Assembly: GCA_902610905.1 (NCBI GenBank)
Contig: CACLXS010000003.1
Span: 62,001-126,000, forward strand
Source: an uncultured SAR86 cluster bacterium
GTDB taxonomy: Bacteria; Pseudomonadota; Gammaproteobacteria; Magnimaribacterales; D2472
DNA length: 64,000 nt
Direction of reading: 5' to 3'
The position numbers were made by a program, and so were the translations under genes. Within the stretch, counting starts at the first letter, position 1, and the number at the start of each line of letters is the position of its first letter. Below, piece after piece: positions 51,974-62,023 of this stretch. The notes beneath the pieces are model-generated. The model searched no databases. It worked only from the letters and a program-made list of their open reading frames with translations, and was not told the DNA's origin.

Positions 51974-53848
51974 ATGATGGAATCACTCAGAAATTTTTTA
52001 ACAGGACCTAGATTATTCATTGTCGTAGCTGCATGTGCGCTACCATTTGTTTTTTTAGGAACATCTTCGCTAACAGATACAACCGGTAATTCTCTTGGAT
52101 CAATAAATGGTGAAAATGTTATACAGGCTGACTTTCAAGTCGCCACTAATCTAGCTATTCAGAAATATAAAGATATTTATGGTGAAAGCTTTGAGCTCTC
52201 AGAGCTTTCAGATGAAATACAACTCGAAATAATCAAACAAGAACTAATAATTCAAAAAACTTTATTAGCTAATGCAAGATCAATGGGTTTTGTTAATGAT
52301 CACACAAGAACATTAGCAAAAAAAAATATTATTGCTAATAATGCATTCTGGGTTGATGGCACTTTTAACGAAGATGTTTTTGAAGCTCAAGCTAATGCTA
52401 ATGGTTTTACAAAAGAAGAATATATTGAACAAATATCACTATTACTTGCAACAGACCAATTCAGAAGCGCTATAGGCGCTAGCAGTTTTGCATTAGATAA
52501 AGAATCAAGAGATTTAGCTTCAATCTTAGAACAAACTATTAATTTAAATTTTATCAAAGTTGATTCATCAGAATTATCACAAAGCATTACTAATACTGAA
52601 GAGGAGTTATTAGATTATTATAAAAATAATGAACTTAAATTCTTTTCAGATGAATCAAGATCATTTAGCTACTTTATTCTCAACAATAAAGATTACGAAG
52701 ATTTGGTAAAAGTCCCAGATAATTACATTCAATCTTCATATGAAAATTATCTTGCAAACAATAAAGATAATTCTGAAATAAGGATTTCTCATTTAATGAT
52801 CAATAAATCAAATCATGACTCTGAAGCCTCAGCTTTGTCACACATAAATAATATTAAAGATAAATTATCAGTCGGTGAAAGTTTCGAGACTCTAGTTGAA
52901 CAATATAGTGATGACGTAGTTACTAAAGATAGCGGAGGTGATTTAGAATACTTTGATGCAGATATTTTCCCTGAACAATTTTCAATAGCTCTAAATAACC
53001 TTGAGTTAAATGATATTAGCGATGTTGTTGAATTAGATGATTCATATCATCTTATAAAAGTTACAGAATACAATAAATTTATTCCAGTCCCATTGGAAGA
53101 AATGCAAAAAGTTTTTGTTCAAGAACTAGTAGAAACAGAATCAATAGCTTTAATGAATGATGATTTTAATTCATTAGATTCTCTTATAATTTCTGGAGCA
53201 CCCATAAATGAAATCTCAAATTCTATAAAAACGCAATTAAAAATTAGTAAAAACAATACTTTTGAAAACTTTGATTCTGAAATTAACAATACTGAAATTA
53301 GAGAATACATTTTCTCACCTGATGCTGAGATTGGCATTGTTACAAGTTTTGAAATAGATGATTCGATTATTATTTTATCATTATCTGAAATAATTCAACC
53401 TGTTCTTCAACCATATGAAGAAGTGCAAGATGAAGTATCTCGATCACTTACTTCTATTAAAACTGTTACAAAGCAAAATTTATTACTTGATGAGATTGCA
53501 CAAACAAAAATATCTGGCACAGTTGATTCATTTATATCTGCTTATAGCTTTATAAAGTCAGATTCATTTATTAATGTAGCAAGAGGCTCATCCTTGTTAC
53601 CTCAAGAAGTATTATCAGAAGCATTTAAGCTTTTACCTGGAGAGTCAACTTCTGCAAAGTCAATTTCTGGTGATGACTATATCATTGACTTAATAAGTAT
53701 TAATAAGCCCTCAGAAAAGCAAATTGATGATGTAATAGCTCAATATGAACAATTCGCTGAAAATAGATTCACACAACAAATGAATGATTTGATTAGTTCG
53801 GATCTTTTTGACTCGTCAAATGTTAATTTAAATAATATAGTATTCTAA
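51974..53848 (+). CDS. ppiD: peptidyl-prolyl isomerase PpiD
   Basis: Inner-membrane-anchored periplasmic folding factor near the Sec exit, 624 aa. One N-terminal transmembrane helix (~14-33), a SurA-type N-terminal chaperone region, a parvulin PPIase domain at ~270-370 (EIRISHLMINKS, SVGESFETLVEQYSDD, SGGDLEYFDAD, LNDISDVVELDDSYHLIKV) and a long C-terminal domain. The ATG at 51974 (or the next ATG at 51977) is chosen because the upstream in-frame start lies in the hupB terminator. Sequence in the PPIase core is somewhat acidic and diverged, as in other PpiDs. Confidence 0.93.
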   Translation: MMESLRNFLTGPRLFIVVAACALPFVFLGTSSLTDTTGNSLGSINGENVIQADFQVATNLAIQKYKDIYGESFELSELSDEIQLEIIKQELIIQKTLLANARSMGFVNDHTRTLAKKNIIANNAFWVDGTFNEDVFEAQANANGFTKEEYIEQISLLLATDQFRSAIGASSFALDKESRDLASILEQTINLNFIKVDSSELSQSITNTEEELLDYYKNNELKFFSDESRSFSYFILNNKDYEDLVKVPDNYIQSSYENYLANNKDNSEIRISHLMINKSNHDSEASALSHINNIKDKLSVGESFETLVEQYSDDVVTKDSGGDLEYFDADIFPEQFSIALNNLELNDISDVVELDDSYHLIKVTEYNKFIPVPLEEMQKVFVQELVETESIALMNDDFNSLDSLIISGAPINEISNSIKTQLKISKNNTFENFDSEINNTEIREYIFSPDAEIGIVTSFEIDDSIIILSLSEIIQPVLQPYEEVQDEVSRSLTSIKTVTKQNLLLDEIAQTKISGTVDSFISAYSFIKSDSFINVARGSSLLPQEVLSEAFKLLPGESTSAKSISGDDYIIDLISINKPSEKQIDDVIAQYEQFAENRFTQQMNDLISSDLFDSSNVNLNNIVF

Positions 53849-53850
53849 CT

Positions 53851-55452
53851 ATGCGATATTCTTATTTATTTATTATTCTTTTTTTAATAGGTTGCTCATC
53901 AGGAACAACGCCTGTTGACAATGCAGTTGAAGCAAAAGTTCTTCATTATGGTAATGGAACAGAGCCTCAAGGATTAGACCCACACATTGTTACTGGTGTA
54001 CCCGAACATCATTTACTTTTAGCATTGTGTGAGGGTTTAACTAGTTCTAATCCTCGTGGCGGAGAAAGTCTTCCAGGGTCAGCTGCATCATGGGATATAA
54101 GTGATGATGGCAAGGTATATACCTTTTATCTTCAGGAGAATGGTAAATGGTCAAATGGAGATGATGTAACAGCAGAAGATTATGTATGGTCATGGCAAAG
54201 AATTTTAACTCCTAGCTTAGGCTCACAATATCCTGATATGCTTTATTATGTTCAGAATGCTGAAGAGTTTCATAATGGAACCATTGATGATTTTTCGAAT
54301 GTTGGAGTAAAGGCTTTAAATAGTAAAACATTAGAAGTCACGCTCAAAGAACCTACACCATTTTTTCTTGGCTTATTAAGTCATTATAGTACTTGGCCTG
54401 TTCATAAGCCTACAGTTTTAAAACATGGAACCATGGACGACAGAAATGGCCAATGGACAAGACCTGGAAATTTTGTATGTAATGGACCTTTTAACCTAAA
54501 GACTTGGGAATTAAATAAAAAAATAGTAGTTGATAAAAATCCATTATATTGGGACGCGGATATAGTTGAGTTAAATGAAATTCATTTTTATCCTATTTCT
54601 AATGAAATGACTGAAGAAAGAATGTTTAGGGCTGGTCAACTTCATGTTACAAGTACTTTCCCTTCAAATAAATGTGAACCTAATATCCAAGAAATAAATC
54701 CAAATATAAAAATACATCCTTACATGGGGACATATTTTTATAGATTCAATACAGCTAACAAAGCTTTAGATGATGTCAGAGTTAGAAAGGCTCTTGCGTA
54801 TTCTATTGATAGGCAAAAAATAGTTGAATCTGTAACAAGATGTGGACAAATTCCTGCATACTCATTTACTCCACCAGGATCAAATGGGTTTTATCCAGAT
54901 ACAAAAATCCCATATGATGTAGATTTAGCACGAAATCTCTTAAAAGAAGCCGGGTATGATTCAGGAGAGAAGTTTCCAGTGCTAGAGATTTTATTTAATA
55001 CAAGTGAAGGACATAGAAAAGTTGCTCTTGCAATTCAACAAATGTGGCAACAAAACCTAGGTATTAATGTAGAACTTGTTAACCAAGATTGGAAAGTCTA
55101 TCTAAGTAGAGAGATGATTGGAGATTTTCAGGTATCAAGAGCAGGCTGGATAGGAGACTATGAAGATCCCAATACTTTTTTAGATACGATGAGACCAAAT
55201 AGAGGAAATAATAAAACTAGGTGGGATAATTATGAGTTTGATGGCCTTCTAGCCAAGGCAAATGCCACGCTTGATCAAGAAGAAAGATATAAGATTTTAA
55301 TGGAGGCTGAAAGACTTCTGATTGATGAAATGCCAATAGCACCTATTTATACATATGTTCGAGTTTATCAGCTTCATGAGGATGTGAAGGGTTGGTACCC
55401 AAATATTTTGAGTCATCATCATCCAAAATATATTAGGATCGAGAGAGACTAA
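53851..55452 (+). CDS. oppA: peptide ABC transporter substrate-binding lipoprotein (OppA-like)
   Basis: A 533-aa extracytoplasmic solute-binding protein of family 5. A lipobox LFLIGC (Cys15) makes it a lipoprotein, unlike soluble E. coli OppA. The domain shows EPQGLDPHIVTGVPEHHLLLALCEGLT, AASWDISDDGKVYTFYLQENGKWSNGDDVTAEDYVWSWQRIL in pieces, and VRKALAYSIDRQKIVESVTR, all typical. It binds oligopeptides by family, though related proteins bind other solutes. It begins 2 bases after ppiD and leads oppB-oppC. Confidence 0.9.
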   Translation: MRYSYLFIILFLIGCSSGTTPVDNAVEAKVLHYGNGTEPQGLDPHIVTGVPEHHLLLALCEGLTSSNPRGGESLPGSAASWDISDDGKVYTFYLQENGKWSNGDDVTAEDYVWSWQRILTPSLGSQYPDMLYYVQNAEEFHNGTIDDFSNVGVKALNSKTLEVTLKEPTPFFLGLLSHYSTWPVHKPTVLKHGTMDDRNGQWTRPGNFVCNGPFNLKTWELNKKIVVDKNPLYWDADIVELNEIHFYPISNEMTEERMFRAGQLHVTSTFPSNKCEPNIQEINPNIKIHPYMGTYFYRFNTANKALDDVRVRKALAYSIDRQKIVESVTRCGQIPAYSFTPPGSNGFYPDTKIPYDVDLARNLLKEAGYDSGEKFPVLEILFNTSEGHRKVALAIQQMWQQNLGINVELVNQDWKVYLSREMIGDFQVSRAGWIGDYEDPNTFLDTMRPNRGNNKTRWDNYEFDGLLAKANATLDQEERYKILMEAERLLIDEMPIAPIYTYVRVYQLHEDVKGWYPNILSHHHPKYIRIERD

Positions 55453-55457
55453 TATAA

Positions 55458-56378
55458 ATGCTTGGCATTTTTCTTAGACGAATATTACTAGCTATTCCTG
55501 TATTAATTGCTGTGGCAAGTATTACTTTTTTTCTTGTGAGACTTGCTCCAGGTGGGCCTTTTGATGCTGATAAGGCTGTTTCTGAGCAGGTCTTAAAAAA
55601 TCTTAATGAGGCATATAATTTAAATGCCCCTTTATCTGAACAGTATTTTGACTATATGTCAGGAATTTTAGTTGGAGATTTTGGTCCATCATTTAGATTT
55701 CCTGGTCGTTCTGTAACAGAATTAATTATGACTGGCTTACCGGTCACCTTTGAATTAGCAATATATTCAATGTTAATAGCGTTATTTATTGGTATTTTAT
55801 CTGGAGTAACTGCAGCTCTGAAGAGAAACACATTTTTAGATTATATACCTATGTCTATTGCTATGATTGGGATTTGCGTACCAACTTTTTTATTAGGCCC
55901 TCTATTAGTATTAATCTTTGGTATTAATCTTGAACTACTTCCTGTTTCTGGCTGGGGACAATTACCCGGCGATAAAATTCTACCTTCATTAACTCTTGGT
56001 TTTGCCTATGCGGCATACATAGCAAGACTTAGCAGGGGTGGAATGCTTGAAATTCTTAATCAAGACTTTATAAGAACAGCAAGAGCAAAAGGCCTTTCAG
56101 AAAAAATGGTTGTAATTAAGCATGCTATGCAAGGTGGTCTAATACCGGTTGTATCATTCTTAGGTCCGGCGGTCGCAGGATTATTGGCTGGATCATTTGT
56201 TGTTGAAACTATCTTTCAAATACCTGGTTTAGGAAGATTTTATGTTGAAGCAGCATTTAATAGAGATTACACAATGATATTAGGTACAACAATTTTTTTC
56301 TCATTTATGATTGTTTTTTTCAATCTATTATCTGATATCGTTGCTTTATGGCTTAATCCAAGATCGAGGGATACATAA
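55458..56378 (+). CDS. oppB: peptide ABC transporter permease OppB-like
   Basis: Inner-membrane permease, 306 aa with six helices. The N-terminal LRRILLAIPVLIAVASITFFLVRLAPGGPFD block is characteristic of OppB/DppB, and the EAA loop for the ATPase is FIRTARAKGLSEKMVVIKHAM near residue 200-220. It pairs with OppC and overlaps its ATG by one base. The ATPase subunits are not encoded here. Confidence 0.93.
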   Translation: MLGIFLRRILLAIPVLIAVASITFFLVRLAPGGPFDADKAVSEQVLKNLNEAYNLNAPLSEQYFDYMSGILVGDFGPSFRFPGRSVTELIMTGLPVTFELAIYSMLIALFIGILSGVTAALKRNTFLDYIPMSIAMIGICVPTFLLGPLLVLIFGINLELLPVSGWGQLPGDKILPSLTLGFAYAAYIARLSRGGMLEILNQDFIRTARAKGLSEKMVVIKHAMQGGLIPVVSFLGPAVAGLLAGSFVVETIFQIPGLGRFYVEAAFNRDYTMILGTTIFFSFMIVFFNLLSDIVALWLNPRSRDT

Positions 56379-57229
56379 TGTCACAGTCTTCTTCACTATG
56401 GTCAGATGCGATTAGAAGATTGTTCAAAAATAAAGCTGCAGTCGCAGGTGCTGTTGTTTTAGTAGTTTTAATTGTATTAGCTGCATTCGCTCCTTGGATC
56501 GCACCTTATCCATATGCATATCAAAACTTAGATTTAGGAGCATCGCCTCCATCTTCAGCTCACTTACTTGGCACTGATGTGCTTGGCAGAGACTTACTTT
56601 CTAGGATCTTATATGGTGCAAGAATCTCATTATTAGTTGGTTTTATTGCAACAACAGTTGCTCTTGTTATAGGGGTTTCATGGGGAATTATTGCTGGCTA
56701 CTCCGGAGGAAAAGTAGATTCGGTAATGATGAGAATTGTGGATATATTGTATGGACTTCCTTTTATAATATTTATCATTCTTTTAATGGTAATTTTTGGA
56801 AGAAATCTATGGTTGCTTTTCTTAGCAATAGGTGCAGTTGAATGGTTAACAATGGCAAGAATTGTTCGTGCCCAAGTATTGAGTCTAAAAAATCAGGAGT
56901 TTGTTTTAGCTGCTCAAGCAATGGGAGTAAGCAATTTTGCAATGTTTAAGAGGCATTTATTACCGAATATACTTGGGCCGGTTGCCGTTTATGCAACTTT
57001 AACTATTCCTCAAGTCATGCTACTTGAGAGCTTTTTAAGCTTTTTAGGTCTAGGCATTCAGCCACCAATGAGCAGTTGGGGTACTTTAATTAAAGACGGT
57101 GTAGAGTCTATGGAAGAATATAGCTGGTTATTAATTTATCCGGGATTAACATTCACAATCACTTTATTTGCATTAAACTTTTTTGGTGATGGACTCAGAG
57201 ATGCATTGGATCCAAAAACTTCAGAATAA
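56378..57229 (+). CDS. oppC: peptide ABC transporter permease OppC-like
   Basis: Second permease, 283 aa with six helices. The N-terminal segment with FKNKAAVAGAVVLVVLIVLAAFAPWIAPYPY, the conserved LLGTDVLGRDLLSRILYGARISLLVG, the EAA loop LAAQAMGVSNFAMFKRHLLPNILGPV and the C-terminal FFGDGLRDALDPK all match OppC/DppC. It is the last gene of the run; the next gene is convergent after 3 bases, so no oppD/oppF follow. Confidence 0.94.
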   Translation: MSQSSSLWSDAIRRLFKNKAAVAGAVVLVVLIVLAAFAPWIAPYPYAYQNLDLGASPPSSAHLLGTDVLGRDLLSRILYGARISLLVGFIATTVALVIGVSWGIIAGYSGGKVDSVMMRIVDILYGLPFIIFIILLMVIFGRNLWLLFLAIGAVEWLTMARIVRAQVLSLKNQEFVLAAQAMGVSNFAMFKRHLLPNILGPVAVYATLTIPQVMLLESFLSFLGLGIQPPMSSWGTLIKDGVESMEEYSWLLIYPGLTFTITLFALNFFGDGLRDALDPKTSE

Positions 57230-57232
57230 TTT

Positions 57233-58696
57233 TTAAAAAGCTTTTATGGCAATTTTAATAATTTGACCAGGCATTAACTGGTTTGATTGAAATTCATTTA
57301 TTTCTTTTATACTTTCTATAGAAACAGCAAAAAGATCAGATATTTTATATAAATTATCTCCCTGTTTAACTGAATAAAGGATTGTTCGTTTTTTAGATTC
57401 AATATTTCTATGAATATTTTTGTTACCTATTGTTAGTTGCTGGCCTAATTGAAGATAGGCATTTTTATCCAATGAATTTATTTTAATTAAATAAGCTAAT
57501 TCAATATTATATTTCTCAGCAATATCCCAGAGAGTATCTCCTTCGGAGACTATATGCATTTCGTAAGGAATAAAGTTATTTGATTGCATGCTACTTAAAG
57601 GTATCAATAAAGTGTCATCAATAGAAAGAAGATCTTTTTCAAGATAGTTAATTTTTTTAATTATTTGAATTTCGGTGTCATATTTTTCAGCAAGATTCCA
57701 CAAATTATCGCCACTGACAACTTTGTGTGAAATCCAATTAATTTGGTTTACATTTTCAAAAGGGCTGTCAGGACTATCAAGTAAGTATGTTTTTTCTATA
57801 GGAACATAGAAGACGCTTTTATCTTTTGGTGCCGACGCCCATTTTGTATATCCAGCATTAAGCTTATAGATGAGCTCCGGTTTTATATCAAGGTATTCAC
57901 TTAGATTTAATATTTCTACTTGACCTGGTATTTCTATTTTCTTTACAACTGACTCAACTGGGATCTCAGGTAGCTTTACCCCATACTTTTCGGAGTTAAA
58001 AATAATCTCTCTTATGGCAATATATTTAGGAATGTAATTAGTGACTTGATCATTAAGATTAAGAGACCAAAAATCTGTACTAAGGTTTTTTCTTTTATTT
58101 TTGTGAATTTGTCTATCTAGATAAGTTGGCCCAGCATTATATGCCGCAAGAGCTAGATAGATTTCGTTATCAAATCTATCAAATAAATATTTAAAATACC
58201 CTATAGCAGCATGCGTTGATCTGTAAGGGTCATGTCTATCTTCATTCCACCAAGACTTTTCTAAATTATAAAATCTGCCAGTCTTCGGCATGAACTGCCA
58301 CAAACCAACAGCTCCTGATGGGGAAATGGAGAAAGGATCATAATTACTTTCAATAAAAGGAATAAGTGCAAGCTCTACGGGTAAATTTGCGGCTTCAAGT
58401 TCTTGAACAACATAATATATAAAAAAATACGAGTTACTTAGATATTCATCAAAATTATCTTTATTTTTTAAATGTTTATTAATAAATTCAAGCGTCACAT
58501 CATCTAGATATGTTTCTTTATGAGTATCAGAGTTTTTTACTATGTAATCCCATATATTAGTGTATTGAATTTCTGTCTCTATTGATTTTTCACTTATCTC
58601 AATCTTTTGCTCAATTGACGATGTTGGTGTGCCTGAAGTCTGACAACTACTTAAAGCAAATATAAAAATTAAGCAGATTAAAAGTTGTCTTTCCAT
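57233..58696 (-). CDS. mltD: membrane-bound lytic murein transglycosylase D
   Basis: Outer-membrane lipoprotein that cleaves peptidoglycan glycan strands, 487 aa. A lipobox ALSSC (Cys18), an SLT domain with the catalytic Glu116 in LIPFIESNYDPFSISPSGAVGLWQFMPKTGR in pieces and the AAYNAGPTYLDR motif, then three LysM repeats in the C-terminal half (HKVVSGDNLWNLAEKYDTE; HIVSEGDTLWDIAEKYNIE; YSVKQGDNLYKISDLFAVS). It overlaps gloB by 19 bases. Confidence 0.94.
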   Translation of the reverse strand: MERQLLICLIFIFALSSCQTSGTPTSSIEQKIEISEKSIETEIQYTNIWDYIVKNSDTHKETYLDDVTLEFINKHLKNKDNFDEYLSNSYFFIYYVVQELEAANLPVELALIPFIESNYDPFSISPSGAVGLWQFMPKTGRFYNLEKSWWNEDRHDPYRSTHAAIGYFKYLFDRFDNEIYLALAAYNAGPTYLDRQIHKNKRKNLSTDFWSLNLNDQVTNYIPKYIAIREIIFNSEKYGVKLPEIPVESVVKKIEIPGQVEILNLSEYLDIKPELIYKLNAGYTKWASAPKDKSVFYVPIEKTYLLDSPDSPFENVNQINWISHKVVSGDNLWNLAEKYDTEIQIIKKINYLEKDLLSIDDTLLIPLSSMQSNNFIPYEMHIVSEGDTLWDIAEKYNIELAYLIKINSLDKNAYLQLGQQLTIGNKNIHRNIESKKRTILYSVKQGDNLYKISDLFAVSIESIKEINEFQSNQLMPGQIIKIAIKAF

Positions 58697-59445
58697 TGTC
58701 TTAATGCACTAAATATTTCTTTTTCGTTAATGCCTGTTTTAAATTTCTTTGAAATGATATTTTGGACATTATTTTTATCTGCTCGTAAAAAAGGATTTGT
58801 TTTTAATTCAATTGATAGGGTTGATGGTAGTGTTGGTATATTATTTTTTCTGAGATCTAAAACATCATTATACCTTTTAATCAAGTCAATATTGTCTGGT
58901 TCAACTTCTTTAGCAAATTTTAAATTATTAATGGTGTATTCATGCCCACAATAAATTCTGGTATTTTGAGGTAATTTTTTTAATTTCATCAAAGATTCAT
59001 ACATTTGATCAAATGTACCCTCGAAAACTCTCCCGCAACCTCCCGCAAATAATGTATCACCGCAAAATAATATTGGTGAATTATTAATATTTGCAAAATA
59101 AGCAATATGATCAAGAGTATGTCCAGGTATTTCAATAATCTCAAAATCAATACCAATAACATTTAACAATCCTCCATCAATAAGCCTAGATTTAATTGAA
59201 TCAATATTATTGTTTGGTCCATAGACATTTAAATATGGATATTTAATCAATAATTCTTCAATACCTCCAGTATGGTCATAGTGATGATGAGTTATTAGAA
59301 TTGCATCCAACTTAATGTTCTTCTGTTCTATTATTTTAATTAAATTTACGCATTCACCAGGATCTATAACTATTGACCCTTCATTAGTTGTCATTAACCA
59401 AATATAATTGTCATCAAATGCTTTTATGGGCTTAATATTAATCAT
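58678..59445 (-). CDS. gloB: hydroxyacylglutathione hydrolase (glyoxalase II)
   Basis: Hydrolyses S-lactoylglutathione to lactate and glutathione in methylglyoxal detoxification. The 255-aa metallo-beta-lactamase fold has the metal motif THHHYDHTGG, then PGHTLDHIAYF, FCGDTLFAGGCGRVFEGT and YCGHEYTINNLKFA. The start is the ATG at 59445, since the only earlier in-frame start is a TTG two codons upstream. It overlaps mltD by 19 bases and is divergent from rnhA with 22 bases between them, the classic gammaproteobacterial arrangement. Confidence 0.95.
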   Translation of the reverse strand: MINIKPIKAFDDNYIWLMTTNEGSIVIDPGECVNLIKIIEQKNIKLDAILITHHHYDHTGGIEELLIKYPYLNVYGPNNNIDSIKSRLIDGGLLNVIGIDFEIIEIPGHTLDHIAYFANINNSPILFCGDTLFAGGCGRVFEGTFDQMYESLMKLKKLPQNTRIYCGHEYTINNLKFAKEVEPDNIDLIKRYNDVLDLRKNNIPTLPSTLSIELKTNPFLRADKNNVQNIISKKFKTGINEKEIFSALRQWKDNF

Positions 59446-59467
59446 ATGCAAATTCTAAGTTAATTTT

Positions 59468-59914
59468 ATGAAAACAGTAAATATTTATACTGACGGTGCT
59501 TGTAGAGGTAATCCAGGAATTGGAGGGTGGGGTGTTTTAATAGAGTATGCAGATATAAAAAAAGAATATTTCGGCGGCATGCATAATACAACAAACAATC
59601 AGATGGAGTTAATGGCAGCAATTGAAGGCCTGAAAGTCCTAAAGGAACCATGTCAGGTAAATCTCACAACGGATTCAAAATATGTCATGCAAGGAATAAC
59701 ATCTTGGATAGACAATTGGAAAAAAAATAATTGGAAAAATGCTGCAAAAAAAAATGTTAAAAATAAAGATCTATGGATTGAGCTAGATAATTATGTCTCT
59801 ATTCATGAAGTAAAATGGAGTTGGGTAAAAGGTCACTCAGGGCATGAGCAAAATGAAATAGCTGATCAGCTTGCTAATAAGGGAATTGATTTATTATTGA
59901 ATGAAAATGGCTAA
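59468..59914 (+). CDS. rnhA: ribonuclease HI
   Basis: Degrades RNA in RNA-DNA hybrids such as R-loops and primers. The 148-aa protein shows the catalytic residues Asp9 in [16 protein letters not shown], Glu in [13 protein letters not shown] (~48), Asp in [11 protein letters not shown] (~70) and a late His/Asp region [17 protein letters not shown]. Length is normal. An A9 tract occurs around 59746-59754 inside the gene. It overlaps dnaQ by 14 bases, as usual. Confidence 0.96.
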   Translation: MKTVNIYTDGACRGNPGIGGWGVLIEYADIKKEYFGGMHNTTNNQMELMAAIEGLKVLKEPCQVNLTTDSKYVMQGITSWIDNWKKNNWKNAAKKNVKNKDLWIELDNYVSIHEVKWSWVKGHSGHEQNEIADQLANKGIDLLLNENG

Positions 59915-60626
59915 AAAATATATTATTTTGGATACTGAAACAACAGGACTTGAGGTGCAGCAAGGACACAGAGTTATTGAAATTGGTGCTGTTTTAATAA
60001 ATGATAGAAATAAATCTGAAGAACATTTTCATACATACATAAATCCAACAAGACTTATTGATGAAGAAGCCTCAAAAGTACATGGAATCATGAATGAAGA
60101 TCTTATAGATAAACCTTTGTTTGAAGACATTGCAGAAGAATTTCTAGAATTTATTGATGGTTCAACTTTAGTTATTCATAATGCAGCCTTTGATGTTGGT
60201 TTTTTAAATCATGAACTTAAACTAGCTTCCTCTAAGTACCCAACCTTAGAAGAAATATGTGAAATTGAAGATTCTTTAGCCATTGCTAGAGATAAATATC
60301 CTGGTCAAAGAAATTCTCTAGATGCATTGGCATCGAGATTTAATATTTCAGGCTATGATAGAACTTTTCATGGAGCCTTGTTAGACGCAAACATACTTGC
60401 TGATGTTTATATGGCATTAACAGGTGGCCAAAGCAAATTTGAATTTACTAATAATAATTCTGCAATTTCAGAACAAAAAAGCTTTTCTGAAAATTTAATT
60501 TCAAGAGATAAATTGCAATTAATAAAAGTTAAAGCTAGTAAAAATGATCTTAAAGAACATGAAAAAAGACTTGCTGACATTGAAAAATTAAATTCAGTTA
60601 AAACAATATGGAGAAAGATTCATTGA
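59901..60626 (+). CDS. dnaQ: DNA polymerase III subunit epsilon (proofreading exonuclease)
   Basis: 3'-5' exonuclease of the replicase. The 241-aa protein has the DEDDh motifs: [22 protein letters not shown] at the N terminus, [14 protein letters not shown] near 94-107, and the [17 protein letters not shown] motif with His and Asp near 157-162. The C-terminal ~50 residues link to polymerase. ATGs at 59901 and 59907 are possible starts. It overlaps rnhA by 14 and gltX by 19 bases. Confidence 0.95.
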   Translation: MKMAKKYIILDTETTGLEVQQGHRVIEIGAVLINDRNKSEEHFHTYINPTRLIDEEASKVHGIMNEDLIDKPLFEDIAEEFLEFIDGSTLVIHNAAFDVGFLNHELKLASSKYPTLEEICEIEDSLAIARDKYPGQRNSLDALASRFNISGYDRTFHGALLDANILADVYMALTGGQSKFEFTNNNSAISEQKSFSENLISRDKLQLIKVKASKNDLKEHEKRLADIEKLNSVKTIWRKIH

Positions 60627-62023
60627 AAAAGGTTATTACCAGATTTGCTCCCAGCCCAACAGGAACACTTCATATTGGCGGAGTTAGAACGGCATTATTT
60701 AATTACGTTTACGCAAAAAAAAATCATGGTCAATTTTTAGTAAGGATTGAAGACACTGATCGTGAAAGATCAACAAAAGAGTTTGAAGATAATATTTTAA
60801 CAAGTCTTGAATCAATTGGCTTAAAACCAGATTTCACTCCGATTAATCAATCGGAAAGAGGTGATATTTATATAGCTGCAGCAGAAAAGATTATTAGTTC
60901 AAATCAAGCCTACTATTGTAATTGTTCAAAAGAGAGACTAGATGCAATGAGAGCGGAACAACAGGCTAAAGGACTTAAACCGCAATATGATGGGAAGTGT
61001 AGAGATTTAAACTTAGAAAAATCTGAAAATACTGTCCTAAGATTAAAAACACCGCTTGAAGGAACTATAACAGTCAAGGATTATGTTCGTGGAGAAATTG
61101 TTTTCAATAATTCTGAGCTTGATGATCTAATCATCCTTAGGAGTGATGGTAGTCCTACATATCATCTTTGCAATGTTGTAGATGATTATGAGCAAGGTGT
61201 TACCACTGTCATTCGTGGAGAGGATCATATAAGCAACACACCGAGACAAATTCATATTCAAAATGCTTTGGGATATCCAGAGTTAGAATACGCTCATCTA
61301 CCTTTAGTTTTGGGCAGCGATAAAAAAAGACTGTCTAAAAGACATGCAGCTACAAGTCTTGAAGAATATAAAAATGATGGCTATTTAGATTCAGCAATTT
61401 TAAATACATTAGCAAGACTTGGTTGGTCTAGGGGGGATAAAGAAGTATTTTATTTAGATGATTTAATAAGAGACTTTGAAATTACTGAAGTACAAAAAGC
61501 TGGAGCTATTTTTGATACTACAAAACTAAATTTTTTAAATGTACAACACATGGCCAATCTATCATTAGAAGAGTTTATTAAATATTTAGAACCATTCATG
61601 CAAGCTGTCAATATCGATCTGTATACACATAATAAATATGAGATTTTAATTGATGCCATGAGATCTTCTGGAAATACATTTAAAGAAGTCGCACAAAATT
61701 TAACTTGTTATTTTGAAAAACCGGGATCTTATAATCAAAAAGCAATAGAGAAATTTATTGGAGGTTCGACTGAAATTTTAAACGATTTAAAAGATAGCAT
61801 TATTAATAATGATAACTGGACTGAGGATAGCATAGACAAGATGTTGTCTTCTTATCGAGATTTAAAAGACTTAAGCGTTCCAAAAGTTAATCAGCCGTTA
61901 AGAATTGCCCTAACTGGCTCTACAAACTCACCTTCATTAGGACTCACATTATCACTGTTTGAAAAACCGGAAGTTTTAGACAGGATTAATAAACTTATTG
62001 GATTTATTGAGACAAATAACTAA
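60608..62023 (+). CDS. gltX: glutamate--tRNA ligase
   Basis: Charges tRNA-Glu; class I synthetase of 471 aa. The HIGH motif appears as APSPTGTLHIGG (14-25) and KMSKS as KRLSKRH (~238-244). The YYCNCSKERLDAMRAEQQ segment and the later DGKCRDL carry the zinc cysteines as in the E. coli enzyme. The C-terminal anticodon-binding domain ends in LRIALTGSTNSPSLGLTLSLFEKPEVLDRI. It overlaps dnaQ by 19 bases and converges on the LysR gene with a 20-base overlap. Confidence 0.96.
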   Translation: MEKDSLKKVITRFAPSPTGTLHIGGVRTALFNYVYAKKNHGQFLVRIEDTDRERSTKEFEDNILTSLESIGLKPDFTPINQSERGDIYIAAAEKIISSNQAYYCNCSKERLDAMRAEQQAKGLKPQYDGKCRDLNLEKSENTVLRLKTPLEGTITVKDYVRGEIVFNNSELDDLIILRSDGSPTYHLCNVVDDYEQGVTTVIRGEDHISNTPRQIHIQNALGYPELEYAHLPLVLGSDKKRLSKRHAATSLEEYKNDGYLDSAILNTLARLGWSRGDKEVFYLDDLIRDFEITEVQKAGAIFDTTKLNFLNVQHMANLSLEEFIKYLEPFMQAVNIDLYTHNKYEILIDAMRSSGNTFKEVAQNLTCYFEKPGSYNQKAIEKFIGGSTEILNDLKDSIINNDNWTEDSIDKMLSSYRDLKDLSVPKVNQPLRIALTGSTNSPSLGLTLSLFEKPEVLDRINKLIGFIETNN

